A DNA stretch of 64,000 nt from contig NZ_CP036164.1 in the NCBI RefSeq assembly GCF_004295485.1, positions 2,108,001 to 2,172,000 of the forward strand, written 5' to 3'. The notes below the pieces were generated by a model. It was not told the DNA's origin, ran no database searches, and worked only from the letters and a program-made list of their open reading frames with translations. Position 1 is the stretch's first letter, and the number at the start of each line of letters is the position of its first letter. This stretch comes from Janibacter limosus. Its GTDB lineage: Bacteria; Actinomycetota; Actinomycetes; Actinomycetales; Dermatophilaceae. A program made the position numbers and the translations under genes. Shown one piece after another: positions 29,353 through 40,971 of the stretch.

Positions 29353-29885
29353 GCGACCTCGCCCCCTTCGCCCTGGGTGGTGGCACCGGCACGACGGGCC
29401 ATGTCCGCCCGGGCCGCCGCGAGCACCTGCTCGTCCCGGCACCCGCCGGCGAAGCCGTCGATCCGCTTGCGGATCTCCCGCCCGAGCAGCCACTGGCCGA
29501 TGGGGTGGGCGATGCGCTGCAGCCAGCTGGGTCGCACGTCGTAGGTGTACTTCCACACCGCGAGGGTCCCGTCGCCGTCGGGCTGGAAGCGCCACCCCCC
29601 GCCGAATCGCGCGAAGAACCACGGCCCGCGCACCATGGTCATCCCGACCGACGTCGGTGGGCGCCACGAGACGTACTCGCTGACCATGCTCGGCGAGATC
29701 GGACCGGCGAAGGAGGAGCGGGTGTACGTGCGCACTCCCACCCCCGGCTCGAGCGCGCCGTCGAGGAAGCGCTGCTCACGGATGAAGGGATCCCAGCGGC
29801 GGCGGACCGCGCCGGTCGTCTGCGACACGGCGAAGGCGAGGTCCGGGCTGATCGGGACGTGCACGTCGGCGCTGACCTGGGGCAT
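29349..29885 (-). CDS. SRPBCC-family protein
   Basis: A protein of 178 residues with the START/polyketide-cyclase-like pattern: VSADVHVPISPDLAFAVSQ, WDPFIREQRFL, a run of beta strands (PPTSVGMTMVRGPWFFARFGG, WRFQPDGDGTLAVWKYTYDV) and a long C-terminal helix. It probably binds a small hydrophobic ligand, unidentified. It is translationally coupled to the carbon-nitrogen hydrolase and divergent from the HIT gene 22 bp away. Confidence 0.7.
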   Translation of the reverse strand: MPQVSADVHVPISPDLAFAVSQTTGAVRRRWDPFIREQRFLDGALEPGVGVRTYTRSSFAGPISPSMVSEYVSWRPPTSVGMTMVRGPWFFARFGGGWRFQPDGDGTLAVWKYTYDVRPSWLQRIAHPIGQWLLGREIRKRIDGFAGGCRDEQVLAAARADMARRAGATTQGEGGEVA

Positions 29886-29907
29886 GCGTCCACCTTAGGC
29901 TGGGAGC

Positions 29908-30351
29908 ATGGCGACTCTCTTCACGAAGATCATCAACGGCGAGATCCCTGGGCGGTTCGTGTGGTCCGACGAGACCTGCGTGGCCTTCCTGACCATCGCG
30001 CCGGTGACCGACGGCCACACGATGATCGTCTCCCGCGAGGAGATCGAGCAGTGGACGGACGCCGACCCGGCGACGTGGGCACACCTGCAGGAGGTCGCGC
30101 GGATCATCGGCCGGTCCCAGCAGGCGGAGTGGCAGACCCCGCGGGTCGCCCAGATGCTCGAGGGCTTCGAGGTCCCCCACCTGCACGTGCACGTGTGGCC
30201 GGTCGCCTCCGCCGCCGAGGTCGAGCCGCACGCGATCATGCAGGACGTGCCCGCCGAGCGCTTCGACGAGGTGGCCGAGCGACTGCGCTCCCGCCTGCGC
30301 GCCGACGGTCACGCGGCCACCGTTCCCGGCCCGGGGCCGCTGCCCGCATGA
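29908..30351 (+). CDS. HIT-family nucleotide hydrolase/transferase
   Basis: A protein of 147 residues. The histidine triad HLHVHVWP is at 91-98 (His91, His93, His95), and IINGEIPGRFVW near the N-terminus is typical of Hint/HIT-like proteins that hydrolyse AMP-linked substrates. The stop codon overlaps the start of the next gene as ATGA, so the two are coupled. Confidence 0.9.
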   Translation: MATLFTKIINGEIPGRFVWSDETCVAFLTIAPVTDGHTMIVSREEIEQWTDADPATWAHLQEVARIIGRSQQAEWQTPRVAQMLEGFEVPHLHVHVWPVASAAEVEPHAIMQDVPAERFDEVAERLRSRLRADGHAATVPGPGPLPA

Positions 30352-31142
30352 TGTCCCGCCGCAAGAAGGCCGCGATGTTCGCTGCCCTCGTCGCGGGCCT
30401 GGTCATCATGCTCGGCGGTGGCGCAGCGATCTTCGTCGCCAACGGCCAGCCGTGGCCCGCCCTCGCGTGGGCGCTCGTCGTCGCCGTCGCGGTCACCGTG
30501 ACGTGCGCGGGCTTCGTCGGCTTCCTCCGCGAGACCGACCCCGCACTGGTGGACGAAGGGGGTTACAGCGTCGTCGCTCCCCCGGCCGACCCCCTCCCCC
30601 CGGCGACCGACCGCAAGAACCCGTGGCCGGTCGAGTGGCTGGCCCCGGCGCTGGCGGAGGCCTTCGCAGGCACGCCCTATGTCGTGCGCAGCAACGGCCG
30701 CTCGATCCTCGTGCACGCCGACCTCGTCGACGCGCGCTGGCAGCACGTCGCGACCGTCCACCACCTGCGGCAGACCTTCGTCGCACGCTTCACCCCCACG
30801 GGCACGCAGGGGGTGATCCGGCGGACCGACGAGTCGCGCCGGCTCGAGACCTCCGCCGGACCCACGCGTCTGGGTGCCCAGCTCGGGGTCTCGTCCGGCC
30901 GGCAGTGGGGCCGCACCCGCCGGGTCGAGTACGGGCTGGGGCCGGATGGCTTCCGCAAGCGGGTCGACTACGAGTTCTCCACCGAGGAGATCAACGAGCC
31001 CGTCCGGGAGATCATGACGAGGGCCGGCTGGCGGGCCACGCTCGACGCCGAGTCCAAGGGCGCGCTCGTCATGGGTGCGATGGGTCTGTCCGCCCTCGTC
31101 CTCGTCCCCCTCGGCCTGCTCGCGAAGCACCTCGCCGGCTGA
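30348..31142 (+). CDS. hypothetical membrane protein
   Basis: A protein of 264 residues. Two N-terminal membrane segments (about 12-32 and 42-62) and one C-terminal segment (about 240-260) flank a soluble region rich in charged residues (RTDESRRLETSAGPTRLGAQ, WGRTRRVEYGLGPDGFRKR). I recognise no family. The ATG at 30348 overlaps the HIT stop. The function is unknown. Confidence 0.75.
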   Translation: MMSRRKKAAMFAALVAGLVIMLGGGAAIFVANGQPWPALAWALVVAVAVTVTCAGFVGFLRETDPALVDEGGYSVVAPPADPLPPATDRKNPWPVEWLAPALAEAFAGTPYVVRSNGRSILVHADLVDARWQHVATVHHLRQTFVARFTPTGTQGVIRRTDESRRLETSAGPTRLGAQLGVSSGRQWGRTRRVEYGLGPDGFRKRVDYEFSTEEINEPVREIMTRAGWRATLDAESKGALVMGAMGLSALVLVPLGLLAKHLAG

Positions 31143-31199
31143 GCGCCCACACCTCGGGCCGGTCGTGACTCACCGGCCCCGAGGGTGTAGGCATGAGTC

Positions 31200-31694
31200 A
31201 TGGCAACCACCGCATTCAAGGGCAACCCCGTCAACACCGTCGGCGAGCTGCCGGCTCCCGGCGCCACGGCTCCGGCCTTCGACCTCGTCGGCGACGGACT
31301 GTCGGCGCTGACCACCGCCGACGTCCCCGGTCGCGTCGTGCTCAACATCTTCCCCAGCATCGACACCGGTGTCTGCGCTGCGAGCGTGCGCAAGTTCAAC
31401 GAGCTCGCCGCCAGCCTCGACAACACGACCGTCGTCAACGTCTCCCAGGACCTCCCCTTCGCGCAGGCTCGCTTCTGCGGCGCCGAGGGCATCGACAAGG
31501 TCAAGGTCGGCTCGACCTTCCGCTCCTCCTTCGGTGAGGACTACGGCGTCACGATGGCCGACGGCCCGATGGCCGGTCTCCTCGCCCGCTCGGTCGTCGT
31601 CCTCGACGCCGAGGGCACGGTCCTGCACACCGAGCTGGTGCCCGAGATCACCCAGGAGCCCGACTACGACGCGGCCGTCAAGGCACTCGGCTGA
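31200..31694 (+). CDS. tpx: thiol peroxidase
   Basis: A protein of 164 residues of the atypical 2-Cys peroxiredoxin Tpx family. The peroxidatic Cys59 is in PSIDTGVCAASVRKF and the resolving Cys93 in ARFCGAEG, the spacing seen in Tpx. It reduces peroxides with thioredoxin-type donors in the cytoplasm. It is a single gene, followed by two hairpins before the converging methyltransferase. Confidence 0.95.
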   Translation: MATTAFKGNPVNTVGELPAPGATAPAFDLVGDGLSALTTADVPGRVVLNIFPSIDTGVCAASVRKFNELAASLDNTTVVNVSQDLPFAQARFCGAEGIDKVKVGSTFRSSFGEDYGVTMADGPMAGLLARSVVVLDAEGTVLHTELVPEITQEPDYDAAVKALG

Positions 31695-31710
31695 CCGGTC
31701 CCGACCCGCT

Positions 31711-31752
31711 CGAAGGGGGGATGTCGTCCACGCGGACGGCATCCCCCCTTCG
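31711..31752. terminator. terminator hairpin after tpx
   Basis: Perfect 13-bp arms CGAAGGGGGGATG / CATCCCCCCTTCG with an inner GTCC-ACGC-GGAC stem. It is the first of two hairpins in the tpx/methyltransferase junction. The arms contain the over-represented CGAAGGGGG word in both orientations. Confidence 0.7.
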
Positions 31753-31780
31753 TCATGTCCGGAGGGTCGGCCCGAGAAAG

Positions 31781-31834
31781 CGCATCTCCTTGCGGTCGTG
31801 CGCACCCGGGTGCGCACGACCTTGAGGAGATGCG
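31781..31834. repeat. long palindrome at the tpx/methyltransferase junction
   Basis: Two 27-nt arms meet with no loop: CGCATCTCCT-TGC-GGTCGTGCGCACCC and GGGTGCGCACGACC-TTG-AGGAGATGCG, mismatched only at the three central arm bases. It ends 4 bp before the methyltransferase stop. I saw no other copy in the window. Confidence 0.8.
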
Positions 31835-31837
31835 TTG

Positions 31838-32842
31838 TCAGGCGAGGACGGTGCGCGTGACGATGTAGCTGCGGTCGCGCATGAGGACATCGGTCGGGCC
31901 GAGGTCGCGCAGGCGCTGCAGATAGGGCAGGTGCGCGTTGTAGACCAGCACCAGCTCGCCACCGGGCACGAGCACCCGGGCCGCGTCGTCGATCATCTGC
32001 AGCGTCGGCGTCGAGTCCTTGGCGGTGCCGACGTGGAAGGGCGGGTTGCTCACGATGGCGCCGACCGAGGCATCGGCCAGCTCGGTCAGGCCGTCGGTGC
32101 GCCGCACGTCGACGGCACCTGCGGTCGTCGCCAGGGTCGAGGCCACCGCGGCAGCCGACACGTCCAGCGCCACCACGTCGTCGAAGCGCCTCGCCAGGAG
32201 CGCGGCGAGGACACCGGTGCCGCAGCCGAGGTCGACGACGGTGGCGTCTGTGTCGGCGAGCTGGTCCAGCTGGCTGACGAGCAGGGCCGTGCCCGCGTCG
32301 ACGCGCGTTCCGGCGAAGGCCGCGCCGTGGGCGTGCACGGTCAGGTCGAGGCCGTCGTGGTGACGTGAGCGGGGCCAGGTCTGCTCGACCTCGCGGGGGC
32401 CGGCGGCGTGCAGGACGCGCGACTTCTGCCGACCGAGGCTGGCGCTGACCTGCTCGAAGCTCGCGGCGAGCACGTCGTTCATCGACCGGGTCATGTGCTT
32501 GACCCGTCCGCCCGCCACGACCCGGACGTCCGGCGCCCCCACGATGACCGCGGTGCGCGCGACCTCGTCGAGGGCGTCGAGGGACCCCGGCAGGCGCAGC
32601 ACCACGAGGTGGGCACCGGTGAGCGCAGCGGCCAGGTCGGGGGTCACCTCGACTCCCGCCGCGGCCACCCGCCTCTCGCTGACGAGGCTGTCGCTGTGGG
32701 CGACCACGCCGGTCCCGGCCAGCTCGGCCACGGCTGCGGCGAGCGCTCCGTGGTCGTCGCCGACCACCGCGATCCGGCCCGAAGGGAGGTCCCCGAGCTC
32801 GTCGATCAGCAGCCGGTCCACGGGGTCGAGGTCAGGACCCAT
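31838..32842 (-). CDS. RsmC/RlmG-type rRNA guanine-N2 methyltransferase
   Basis: A protein of 334 residues in two halves: an N-terminal degenerate methyltransferase-like domain, and a C-terminal SAM domain with VVDLGCGTGVLAALLARR (motif I) and the NPPFHVG motif (motif IV) that marks the RsmC/RlmG m2G class. It probably methylates ribosomal RNA; which subunit cannot be told. Its start overlaps the helicase stop by one base (TGATG), coupling the two RNA-related genes. Confidence 0.82.
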   Translation of the reverse strand: MGPDLDPVDRLLIDELGDLPSGRIAVVGDDHGALAAAVAELAGTGVVAHSDSLVSERRVAAAGVEVTPDLAAALTGAHLVVLRLPGSLDALDEVARTAVIVGAPDVRVVAGGRVKHMTRSMNDVLAASFEQVSASLGRQKSRVLHAAGPREVEQTWPRSRHHDGLDLTVHAHGAAFAGTRVDAGTALLVSQLDQLADTDATVVDLGCGTGVLAALLARRFDDVVALDVSAAAVASTLATTAGAVDVRRTDGLTELADASVGAIVSNPPFHVGTAKDSTPTLQMIDDAARVLVPGGELVLVYNAHLPYLQRLRDLGPTDVLMRDRSYIVTRTVLA

Positions 32843-34593
32843 CAGGTGCGCGGGCCCTTGCGGTACGGCTTCTTGTCGGCGCGCTCGCTGGTCTCGCTCA
32901 GCTCGATGAGCTGACCGGAGATCCGCGTCTGGCTGAGCCGGTCGCTGGTGCCGGCCGGCAGGGTCGCGGGGAGCTCGACGAGGGAGTGGTCACCGCGGAT
33001 GTCGATGCGCCCGAAGTCCTGGCGGCCCAGGCCACCCTCGTTGGCCAGCGCGCCGACGATCTGGCGCGGCTCGACCTTGTGCCGCTTGCCCACCGCGATC
33101 CGGTAGGTGGCCATCGGGCCCGACGAGCCGCGCGATCCGCGGTCGCCTCGCGGGCCACGATCGCCCCGGTCACCCCGCCCCTGCGAGCCGCCACGGTCGT
33201 CGCGACGGGGCGCGCGGTCGTCCCGCTCGCGCCGCGGCGGACGGACCGGGTCGGGACCCAGCAGCAGGGGCTCGTCACCCTGCAGCAGGATCGCCAGGGC
33301 AGCCGCGACATCGCCCTCGGGCACGTCGTGCTCGGCCACGTAGTGGGCGACGACACCGCGGAAGTCCGCGAGGTCGCTGGAGGACAACGCGGCGGTGATC
33401 CGGTCGTCGAAGCGACCCAGCCGGGTGGCGTTGACGTCCTCGGGGGACGGCAGCGGCATCTCGACCAGGGTGGTGCGGGTCGCCTTCTCGATCGACTTGA
33501 GCAGGTGACGCTCGCGCGGGGTGACGAAGGAGATCGCGTCACCCGAGCGACCGGCCCGTCCGGTGCGGCCGATGCGGTGCACGTAGGACTCGGTGTCGGT
33601 CGGGATGTCGTAGTTGACGACGTGGCTGATCCGCTCGACGTCGAGCCCGCGGGCGGCGACATCGGTGGCGACGAGGATGTCGAGCTTGCCGGACTTCAGC
33701 TGGGAGACGGTGCGCTCGCGCTGTGCCTGCGCCACGTCGCCGTTGATGGCCGCCGCCGAGAAGCCGCGCGCCCGCAGCTTCTCCGCCAGGGTCTCGGTCT
33801 CGTTCTTGGTCCGGACGAAGACGATCATGCCCTCGAAGTTCTCCACCTCGAGGATCCGCGTCAGCGCATCGACCTTCTGCGGGTACGAGACGAAGAGGTA
33901 GCGCTGGGTGATGTTGGGTGCCGTCGCGGTCTTGCGCTCGACCGTGATCTCGAGCGCGTCCGTCAGGTACTTCTTGGAGATGCGCCGGATCTGCGAGGGC
34001 ATGGTCGCGGAGAAGAGCGCGACGTTCTTGTCGTCGGGGGTGTCGGCGAGGATCGTCTCGACGTCCTCGGCGAAGCCCATCTTGAGCATCTCGTCGGCCT
34101 CGTCGAGCACGAGGAAGCGCAGCTGCGACAGGTCCAGCGTCCCCTTGTCGAGGTGGTCCATGATGCGTCCGGGGGTCCCGACGACGATGTGCACCCCGCG
34201 GCGCAGCGCACTGAGCTGCACGCCGTAGCCCTGACCGCCGTAGACCGGCAGGACCTTGACATTGGGCATCCGGGTCGCGTACTTCTCGATCGCCTCGCAG
34301 ACCTGGAGCGCGAGCTCACGGGTGGGCGCGAGGATCAGGGCCTGCGGCAGCTTTTGCTTGACGTCGAGTCGGCTGAGGATCGGCAGTGCGAAGGCCGCGG
34401 TCTTGCCCGTACCGGTCTGGGCGAGGCCCACGACGTGGCGTCCCTCGAGCAGCGCGGGGATGGTCGCCGCCTGGATCGGGGACGGGGTCTCGTAGCCGAT
34501 GTCCTTGAGCGCGCGCACGACGCGCTCGTCGAGGCCGAGGTCGGCAAAGGACTGCTGGTCGGGCTCTGGGGTGGTCACACTGTCGTCGCTCAC
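32842..34593 (-). CDS. DEAD-box RNA helicase with DbpA-type RNA-binding domain
   Basis: A protein of 583 residues. Q motif, Walker A AQTGTGKT, DEAD box (VLDEADEML), SAT, and motif VI HRIGRTGRAGR are all present. An Arg/Gly/Asp-rich linker (about 440-490) leads to a C-terminal DbpA-like RNA-binding domain (YRIAVGKRHKVEPRQIVGAL), typical of CsdA/DeaD proteins acting in ribosome assembly or cold response. The GTG start at 34593 is preferred; an open extension to 34659 would overlap the next gene. Confidence 0.9.
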   Translation of the reverse strand: MSDDSVTTPEPDQQSFADLGLDERVVRALKDIGYETPSPIQAATIPALLEGRHVVGLAQTGTGKTAAFALPILSRLDVKQKLPQALILAPTRELALQVCEAIEKYATRMPNVKVLPVYGGQGYGVQLSALRRGVHIVVGTPGRIMDHLDKGTLDLSQLRFLVLDEADEMLKMGFAEDVETILADTPDDKNVALFSATMPSQIRRISKKYLTDALEITVERKTATAPNITQRYLFVSYPQKVDALTRILEVENFEGMIVFVRTKNETETLAEKLRARGFSAAAINGDVAQAQRERTVSQLKSGKLDILVATDVAARGLDVERISHVVNYDIPTDTESYVHRIGRTGRAGRSGDAISFVTPRERHLLKSIEKATRTTLVEMPLPSPEDVNATRLGRFDDRITAALSSSDLADFRGVVAHYVAEHDVPEGDVAAALAILLQGDEPLLLGPDPVRPPRRERDDRAPRRDDRGGSQGRGDRGDRGPRGDRGSRGSSGPMATYRIAVGKRHKVEPRQIVGALANEGGLGRQDFGRIDIRGDHSLVELPATLPAGTSDRLSQTRISGQLIELSETSERADKKPYRKGPRT

Positions 34594-34648
34594 ACCCCCG
34601 ACGGTAGTCGGGCGGAGCGCCTCCCGGCGACAGCGGCGCGTGTGTCCC

Positions 34649-35125
34649 TCACCGCCCACGCACCAGATCGACGCTCAGGTCGACATGTCCGAGGTGCTGG
34701 AAGAGCTCCTCGATGACGTGCAGCACGACAAAGCCCTGCGTGATCGGCTGCGGGTCCCCGTCCTCCCAGCCGTCCGGTCCGCGCGGAGCGGCGCCCGCCT
34801 CGAAGTCGGCGAGGTCCTCCACCCAGCGCTGTCGCTGGGCGGCGACGATGGCCTCGAGCTGCTCGAGGGTGCCCGTCGCGGTGAACTCCGCCGCCCGGTC
34901 CCGCGAGATCGACCGACCGGCGATCGTCTCACCGCCCCACCGCTCCATCACCCCGCAGCAGTGGACCACCAGGGCATAGACGCTGTTGGCGCCCTCGACG
35001 TCGGGCCGACGGCAGAGCAGCTCGGCTCCCCCGGCCTCGTCCAGCTCGTCCGCCCGCGCGAGCAGCTTGGCCAGCGCGGAGTCGACGTACCACTGCAGGG
35101 TGGCGCGATCGATGCCTGTCGTCAT
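34649..35125 (-). CDS. DinB/DUF664-family protein
   Basis: A protein of 158 residues predicted as a four-helix bundle. Putative metal-binding histidines lie in VVHCCGVMERWGG and ELFQHLGHVDLSVDLV, the DinB_2 pattern. Family members in actinobacteria are often thiol-dependent (mycothiol) transferases of unknown substrate. Its start overlaps the end of the upstream membrane protein by 4 bp. Confidence 0.75.
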   Translation of the reverse strand: MTTGIDRATLQWYVDSALAKLLARADELDEAGGAELLCRRPDVEGANSVYALVVHCCGVMERWGGETIAGRSISRDRAAEFTATGTLEQLEAIVAAQRQRWVEDLADFEAGAAPRGPDGWEDGDPQPITQGFVVLHVIEELFQHLGHVDLSVDLVRGR

Positions 35126-35685
35126 GTCGCTCTCCTGTCGCTCGACCCGGTGAAGATGGTCGGCCCGTCATCCGTCGCCAGCCGGGCGCGCAGCGCCGGG
35201 TCCTGGTGCAACCGCCGCAGGACATCGAGTGCGGCTCGCGGCTCGACATCCAGCTGCCGCGCGTCGTAGAGCAGGACCATGCTCCCCCCCACATGCACCG
35301 AGGCGACATCGATCGACCGCACGTGCCCGCGACGGCTGTGCTGCTGCGCCAGCACCGCATCGATCATCTGCCACTGCGCGTGCACCCGCTCGGCCACGAG
35401 CCAGGTCGGGGTCACCAGGATCCGTCCCGGCTCCCGTCGCCGCCGCAGCGACTCCCGGGTCGCGAGCGCGAAGAGCCAGGCGAAGAGCAGGAGGATCGCG
35501 AACCCGGCGACGAGCGACACCGGCCCTTCTGTCGTCCCACCACGCACGAGGCGCACCACGCCGGCCACGAGAGCGGCCACGATGCCGGTGGTGAGCAGGC
35601 CGAAGAGCGGGACGGACCACCACGGCGGTGGCTTCAGCGGGAGCGCGACCCCCCGCTCCCCCTCCCACTCACCGGCGAGGGGCAC
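35122..35685 (-). CDS. hypothetical membrane protein
   Basis: A protein of 187 residues with two membrane segments (about 26-46 and 55-76) followed by a cytoplasmic region of about 110 residues with no recognised domain. The GTG start has AAGGGGG upstream. Translationally coupled to the DinB-like gene. Function unknown. Confidence 0.65.
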   Translation of the reverse strand: MPLAGEWEGERGVALPLKPPPWWSVPLFGLLTTGIVAALVAGVVRLVRGGTTEGPVSLVAGFAILLLFAWLFALATRESLRRRREPGRILVTPTWLVAERVHAQWQMIDAVLAQQHSRRGHVRSIDVASVHVGGSMVLLYDARQLDVEPRAALDVLRRLHQDPALRARLATDDGPTIFTGSSDRRAT

Positions 35686-35771
35686 CCCCTTCGTCCGGTA
35701 GTGCCGGCTCGACCAGACCGCGAGCGGACTGCCGAAGGGAGAGTCTGACGCCGGTACTCCGTCGGCCCCGG

Positions 35772-38015
<2,244 letters not shown>

Positions 38016-38050
38016 TCACACCCCGCTGACCTACCGAGGAGTAGTCGACG

Positions 38051-39547
38051 ATGACCAACCTGGCGACCAATCTGGTCACCACCGCCCAGGAACACCCTGA
38101 CGCGGTCGCGATCAAGCTCGATGACGCGCAGCTGACCTATGCGCAGCTGCACGGTCTCGCGGCCAAGGCCGCCGGCGCGCTGCGTGCCGCAGGTCTGCAG
38201 GAGGGCGACCGGGTCTCCCTGATCCTGCCCAATGTCCCCGCCTTCCCCATCCTCTTCTACGGGACGCTGCTCGCCGGCGGCATCGTCGTGCCGATGAACC
38301 CGCTGCTCAAGGGCCAGGAGATCGAGTACTTCTACACCGACTCCGGGGCGAAGTTCTCCTTCGTGTGGGGTGACTTCGCCGCCGAGGCGCACCTCGGGGC
38401 CGAGGGCACCTCGACCAAGGTCATCACGTCGGGCCCGGTCGGCCCGAGCGAGGAGGACCTGCCGTCGGGCGAGGCGATCGCCGTGCCCGTCGAGCGCGCG
38501 GGTGACGACACCGCGGTGATCCTCTACACCTCCGGCACGACCGGTCGGCCCAAGGGCGCCGAGCTCACCCACGACAACCTCGACCTCAACGCGATGCGGT
38601 CGGCCGAGGACATCATCAAGATCTCGACCGGCGACGTCATCATGGGTTGCCTGCCGCTCTTCCACGTCTTCGGTCTGACCTGCGGGCTCAACGCGGCCGT
38701 GCGCCAGGGCGCGACCCTGACGCTCGTCCCGCGCTTCGAGCCGGGCAAGGCCCTGGAGGTCATCGCGCGCGACAAGGTGACGATCTTCGAGGGGGTGCCG
38801 ACGATGTACGGCGCCATGCTGCACCACCCCAGCGTCGCCGAGACCGACACCTCGTCGCTGCGCACCTGTGTCTCGGGCGGCTCCTCGCTCCCCGGCGAGA
38901 CGCTGCGCGAGTTCGAGGAGACCTTCAAGGTCAGCCTGCTCGAGGGCTACGGCCTGTCCGAGACCTCGCCGGTCGCGTCCTTCAACATGCTCGACCGGCC
39001 GACCAAGCCGGGCACCATCGGCCGCGCCATCCCCGGCTGCGAGATGAAGCTGCTCGACGCCGAGGGCAAGGAGGTCGGCCCCGGTGAGGGTGTCGGCGAG
39101 ATCGCGATCCGCGGCGACAACATCATGAAGGGCTACTGGGGCAACCCCGAGGCGACCGCCGAGGCGATCCCCGACGGTTGGTTCCGCAGCGGCGACATCG
39201 CGAGCGTCGACGAGGACGGCTACTACACGATCGTCGACCGCAAGAAGGACCTCATCATCCGCGGCGGCATGAACGTCTACCCCCGCGAGGTCGAAGAGGT
39301 GCTCTACTCCCACCCCGACGTCCTCGAGTGCGCCGTCGTGGGTGTCCCGCACCCGGAGCTCGGCGAGGACATCGGCGCCGCGGTGTCCCTGCGCGAGGGC
39401 GCTGCGGCTGACACCGAGGAGATCAAGCAGTACGTCAAGGACCGGGTCGCGGCCTACAAGTACCCGCGCACGGTGTGGGTCCTCGACGAGCTACCCAAGG
39501 GCCCGACGGGCAAGATCCTCAAGCGGGAGATCCACGCCCCCGCCTGA
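38051..39547 (+). CDS. long-chain fatty acid-CoA ligase (AMP-binding)
   Basis: A protein of 498 residues of the adenylate-forming family. P-loop [17 protein letters not shown], the [10 protein letters not shown] motif, the hinge [25 protein letters not shown] and the C-terminal catalytic Lys in [10 protein letters not shown] are present. It most resembles medium/long-chain fatty acyl-CoA synthetases; chain-length preference is unknown. GAGGAG precedes the ATG. It converges on the MetE-like gene. Confidence 0.87.
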   Translation: MTNLATNLVTTAQEHPDAVAIKLDDAQLTYAQLHGLAAKAAGALRAAGLQEGDRVSLILPNVPAFPILFYGTLLAGGIVVPMNPLLKGQEIEYFYTDSGAKFSFVWGDFAAEAHLGAEGTSTKVITSGPVGPSEEDLPSGEAIAVPVERAGDDTAVILYTSGTTGRPKGAELTHDNLDLNAMRSAEDIIKISTGDVIMGCLPLFHVFGLTCGLNAAVRQGATLTLVPRFEPGKALEVIARDKVTIFEGVPTMYGAMLHHPSVAETDTSSLRTCVSGGSSLPGETLREFEETFKVSLLEGYGLSETSPVASFNMLDRPTKPGTIGRAIPGCEMKLLDAEGKEVGPGEGVGEIAIRGDNIMKGYWGNPEATAEAIPDGWFRSGDIASVDEDGYYTIVDRKKDLIIRGGMNVYPREVEEVLYSHPDVLECAVVGVPHPELGEDIGAAVSLREGAAADTEEIKQYVKDRVAAYKYPRTVWVLDELPKGPTGKILKREIHAPA

Positions 39548-39560
39548 GTCGCGTGCACGG

Positions 39561-39619
39561 GAGGTCGTCCTGGTGCATCTGATGGCTTCATCCGCCACGG
39601 ATCGCACCAGGACGACCTC
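39561..39619. terminator. bidirectional hairpin at the acyl-CoA ligase/MetE-like junction
   Basis: Perfect 16-bp arms GAGGTCGTCCTGGTGC / GCACCAGGACGACCTC around a 27-nt loop. It lies between converging genes, 14 bp after one stop and 7 bp before the other. The sequence is unrelated to repeat families A and B. Confidence 0.75.
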
Positions 39620-39625
39620 TTGTGC

Positions 39626-40603
39626 TCACCCGGCGGCCAGGTCGGTGAGAGCCGAGGCCAGGTCGCTCGTCGTGCGCAGCACCGACACCGCGGACGAAGG
39701 GGGTGTCCCCGCCAGTCCGCAGGTCGGCGTGACCACGAGGTCACCCAGCGCAGTCATCGGCAGGCCGATCCGCTGCCAGGGACCGACGAGCAGGTCACGG
39801 GCGGTCCGCCAGTCACGGCCCGTCGTCGGGACGGCGCCGGCCCAGAGCACGACCCCGGCCTCGACAGCCTCGGCCAGCTGCCCCCAGCGGGCCTCATCCA
39901 GCAGTGAGGTGTCGAGCGAGATCGCGCCGGCGCCGCTCTCTCGCAGCAGTTCCACCGGGACATCACCGGCGCAGCAGTGCACGACCGTGGGCCGCTCCCC
40001 CGCAGCGTCGAGCACCTCGCGCAGCCCGTCACGGACCTCGGCACGGTCGACGGCCCGCAGCCGCCCGTAGCCGGACTGGGTGGGCAGACGTCCCTCGAGC
40101 ACGGCGGGCAGACCCGGCTCGTCGACCTGGACGACGAGGTCGGCACCGGGGACGAGGCGCTGGACGTCGTCGAGGTGCGAGCGCAACCCTTCGGCGAGCG
40201 AGCTCGCGAGGTCACGCCTCGCCCCGTGGTCGGCGACGGCTCGCTCCCCTCGCGTCAGCTCGATGCTCGCCCCGAGCGTCCACGGTCCGGTGACCTGGAC
40301 CTTGAGCGGCCCGGTCCATCCGTCATAGGCCTCGGCGAGCTCGTCCAGGTCCTCGCGCAGGAAGGCGGCGGCCCTCCCTTCGTCCGTGCCGGGACGATCG
40401 GCGAAGCGCCACCCGTAGGGCTGGGTCTCCACGTGCAGGCCTTCGAGCAGGGCGGCAGCCCGGCCGACCATGTCGGCACCGACGCCCCGTGCTGGCAGCT
40501 CGGGCAGGTGCGGGATGCCGTCACCGAGCAGGTCGCGCACGGCGACGACGGCCTCTCGCGGTCGCGTGCCGGGCCACGACCCTACGCCAGAGGAGGTGGT
40601 CAC
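39626..40603 (-). CDS. MetE C-terminal-domain-like protein
   Basis: A protein of 325 residues covering only the catalytic half of cobalamin-independent methionine synthase. Zinc-ligand candidates are visible in VVHCCAGDVP and VTPTCGLAGTP. Actinobacteria often carry such a short uncharacterised paralogue in the ligA-mnmA neighbourhood, as here. Without the N-terminal half it may use a different methyl donor; the role is unproven. The GTG start overlaps the toxin gene stop as GTGA, so it is cotranscribed with the toxin-antitoxin pair. Confidence 0.78.
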   Translation of the reverse strand: MTTSSGVGSWPGTRPREAVVAVRDLLGDGIPHLPELPARGVGADMVGRAAALLEGLHVETQPYGWRFADRPGTDEGRAAAFLREDLDELAEAYDGWTGPLKVQVTGPWTLGASIELTRGERAVADHGARRDLASSLAEGLRSHLDDVQRLVPGADLVVQVDEPGLPAVLEGRLPTQSGYGRLRAVDRAEVRDGLREVLDAAGERPTVVHCCAGDVPVELLRESGAGAISLDTSLLDEARWGQLAEAVEAGVVLWAGAVPTTGRDWRTARDLLVGPWQRIGLPMTALGDLVVTPTCGLAGTPPSSAVSVLRTTSDLASALTDLAAG

Positions 40604-40971
40604 GCGGTCACCCCGGCTCGCAGGTGCAGCATCTTCGCCAGGACTCGTTGCACCTCTGCGAGCTCGTCGTCGGACACGACGATCTCGGGTGCGGGCCTGC
40701 GGAAGCGCTGGGCGGAGAGGATGCGTACCTGCTCGGTGATCACCCAGCCCGAACCTGTGGTGAGCGGGATGCGGTGCAGCCACCCGGAACGCTCCACCGT
40801 CGTCAGCGGCAGCACCGAGACCAGCGCACCGCCGGTCAGTTTCAGGTGGAAGGCGGACGAGACCACCAGGGCAGGGCGGTCCTTGCCCTGCTCACGACCA
40901 CGCACGGGCTCGAAGTCGCAGAACCACACCGACCCGGGCTCGATGGGGTCACGGCTCACCTCGGCGACCAC
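40600..40971 (-). CDS. PemK/MazF-family toxin
   Basis: A protein of 123 residues. The core pattern GSVWFCDFEPVRGREQGKDR then PALVVSS and the later SVLPLTT, VITEQVRILSAQRF match MazF-type endoribonucleases that cleave mRNA. The start overlaps the antitoxin gene by 16 bp. Which sequence is cleaved cannot be told. The stop overlaps the start of the MetE-like gene. Confidence 0.88.
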   Translation of the reverse strand: MVAEVSRDPIEPGSVWFCDFEPVRGREQGKDRPALVVSSAFHLKLTGGALVSVLPLTTVERSGWLHRIPLTTGSGWVITEQVRILSAQRFRRPAPEIVVSDDELAEVQRVLAKMLHLRAGVTA

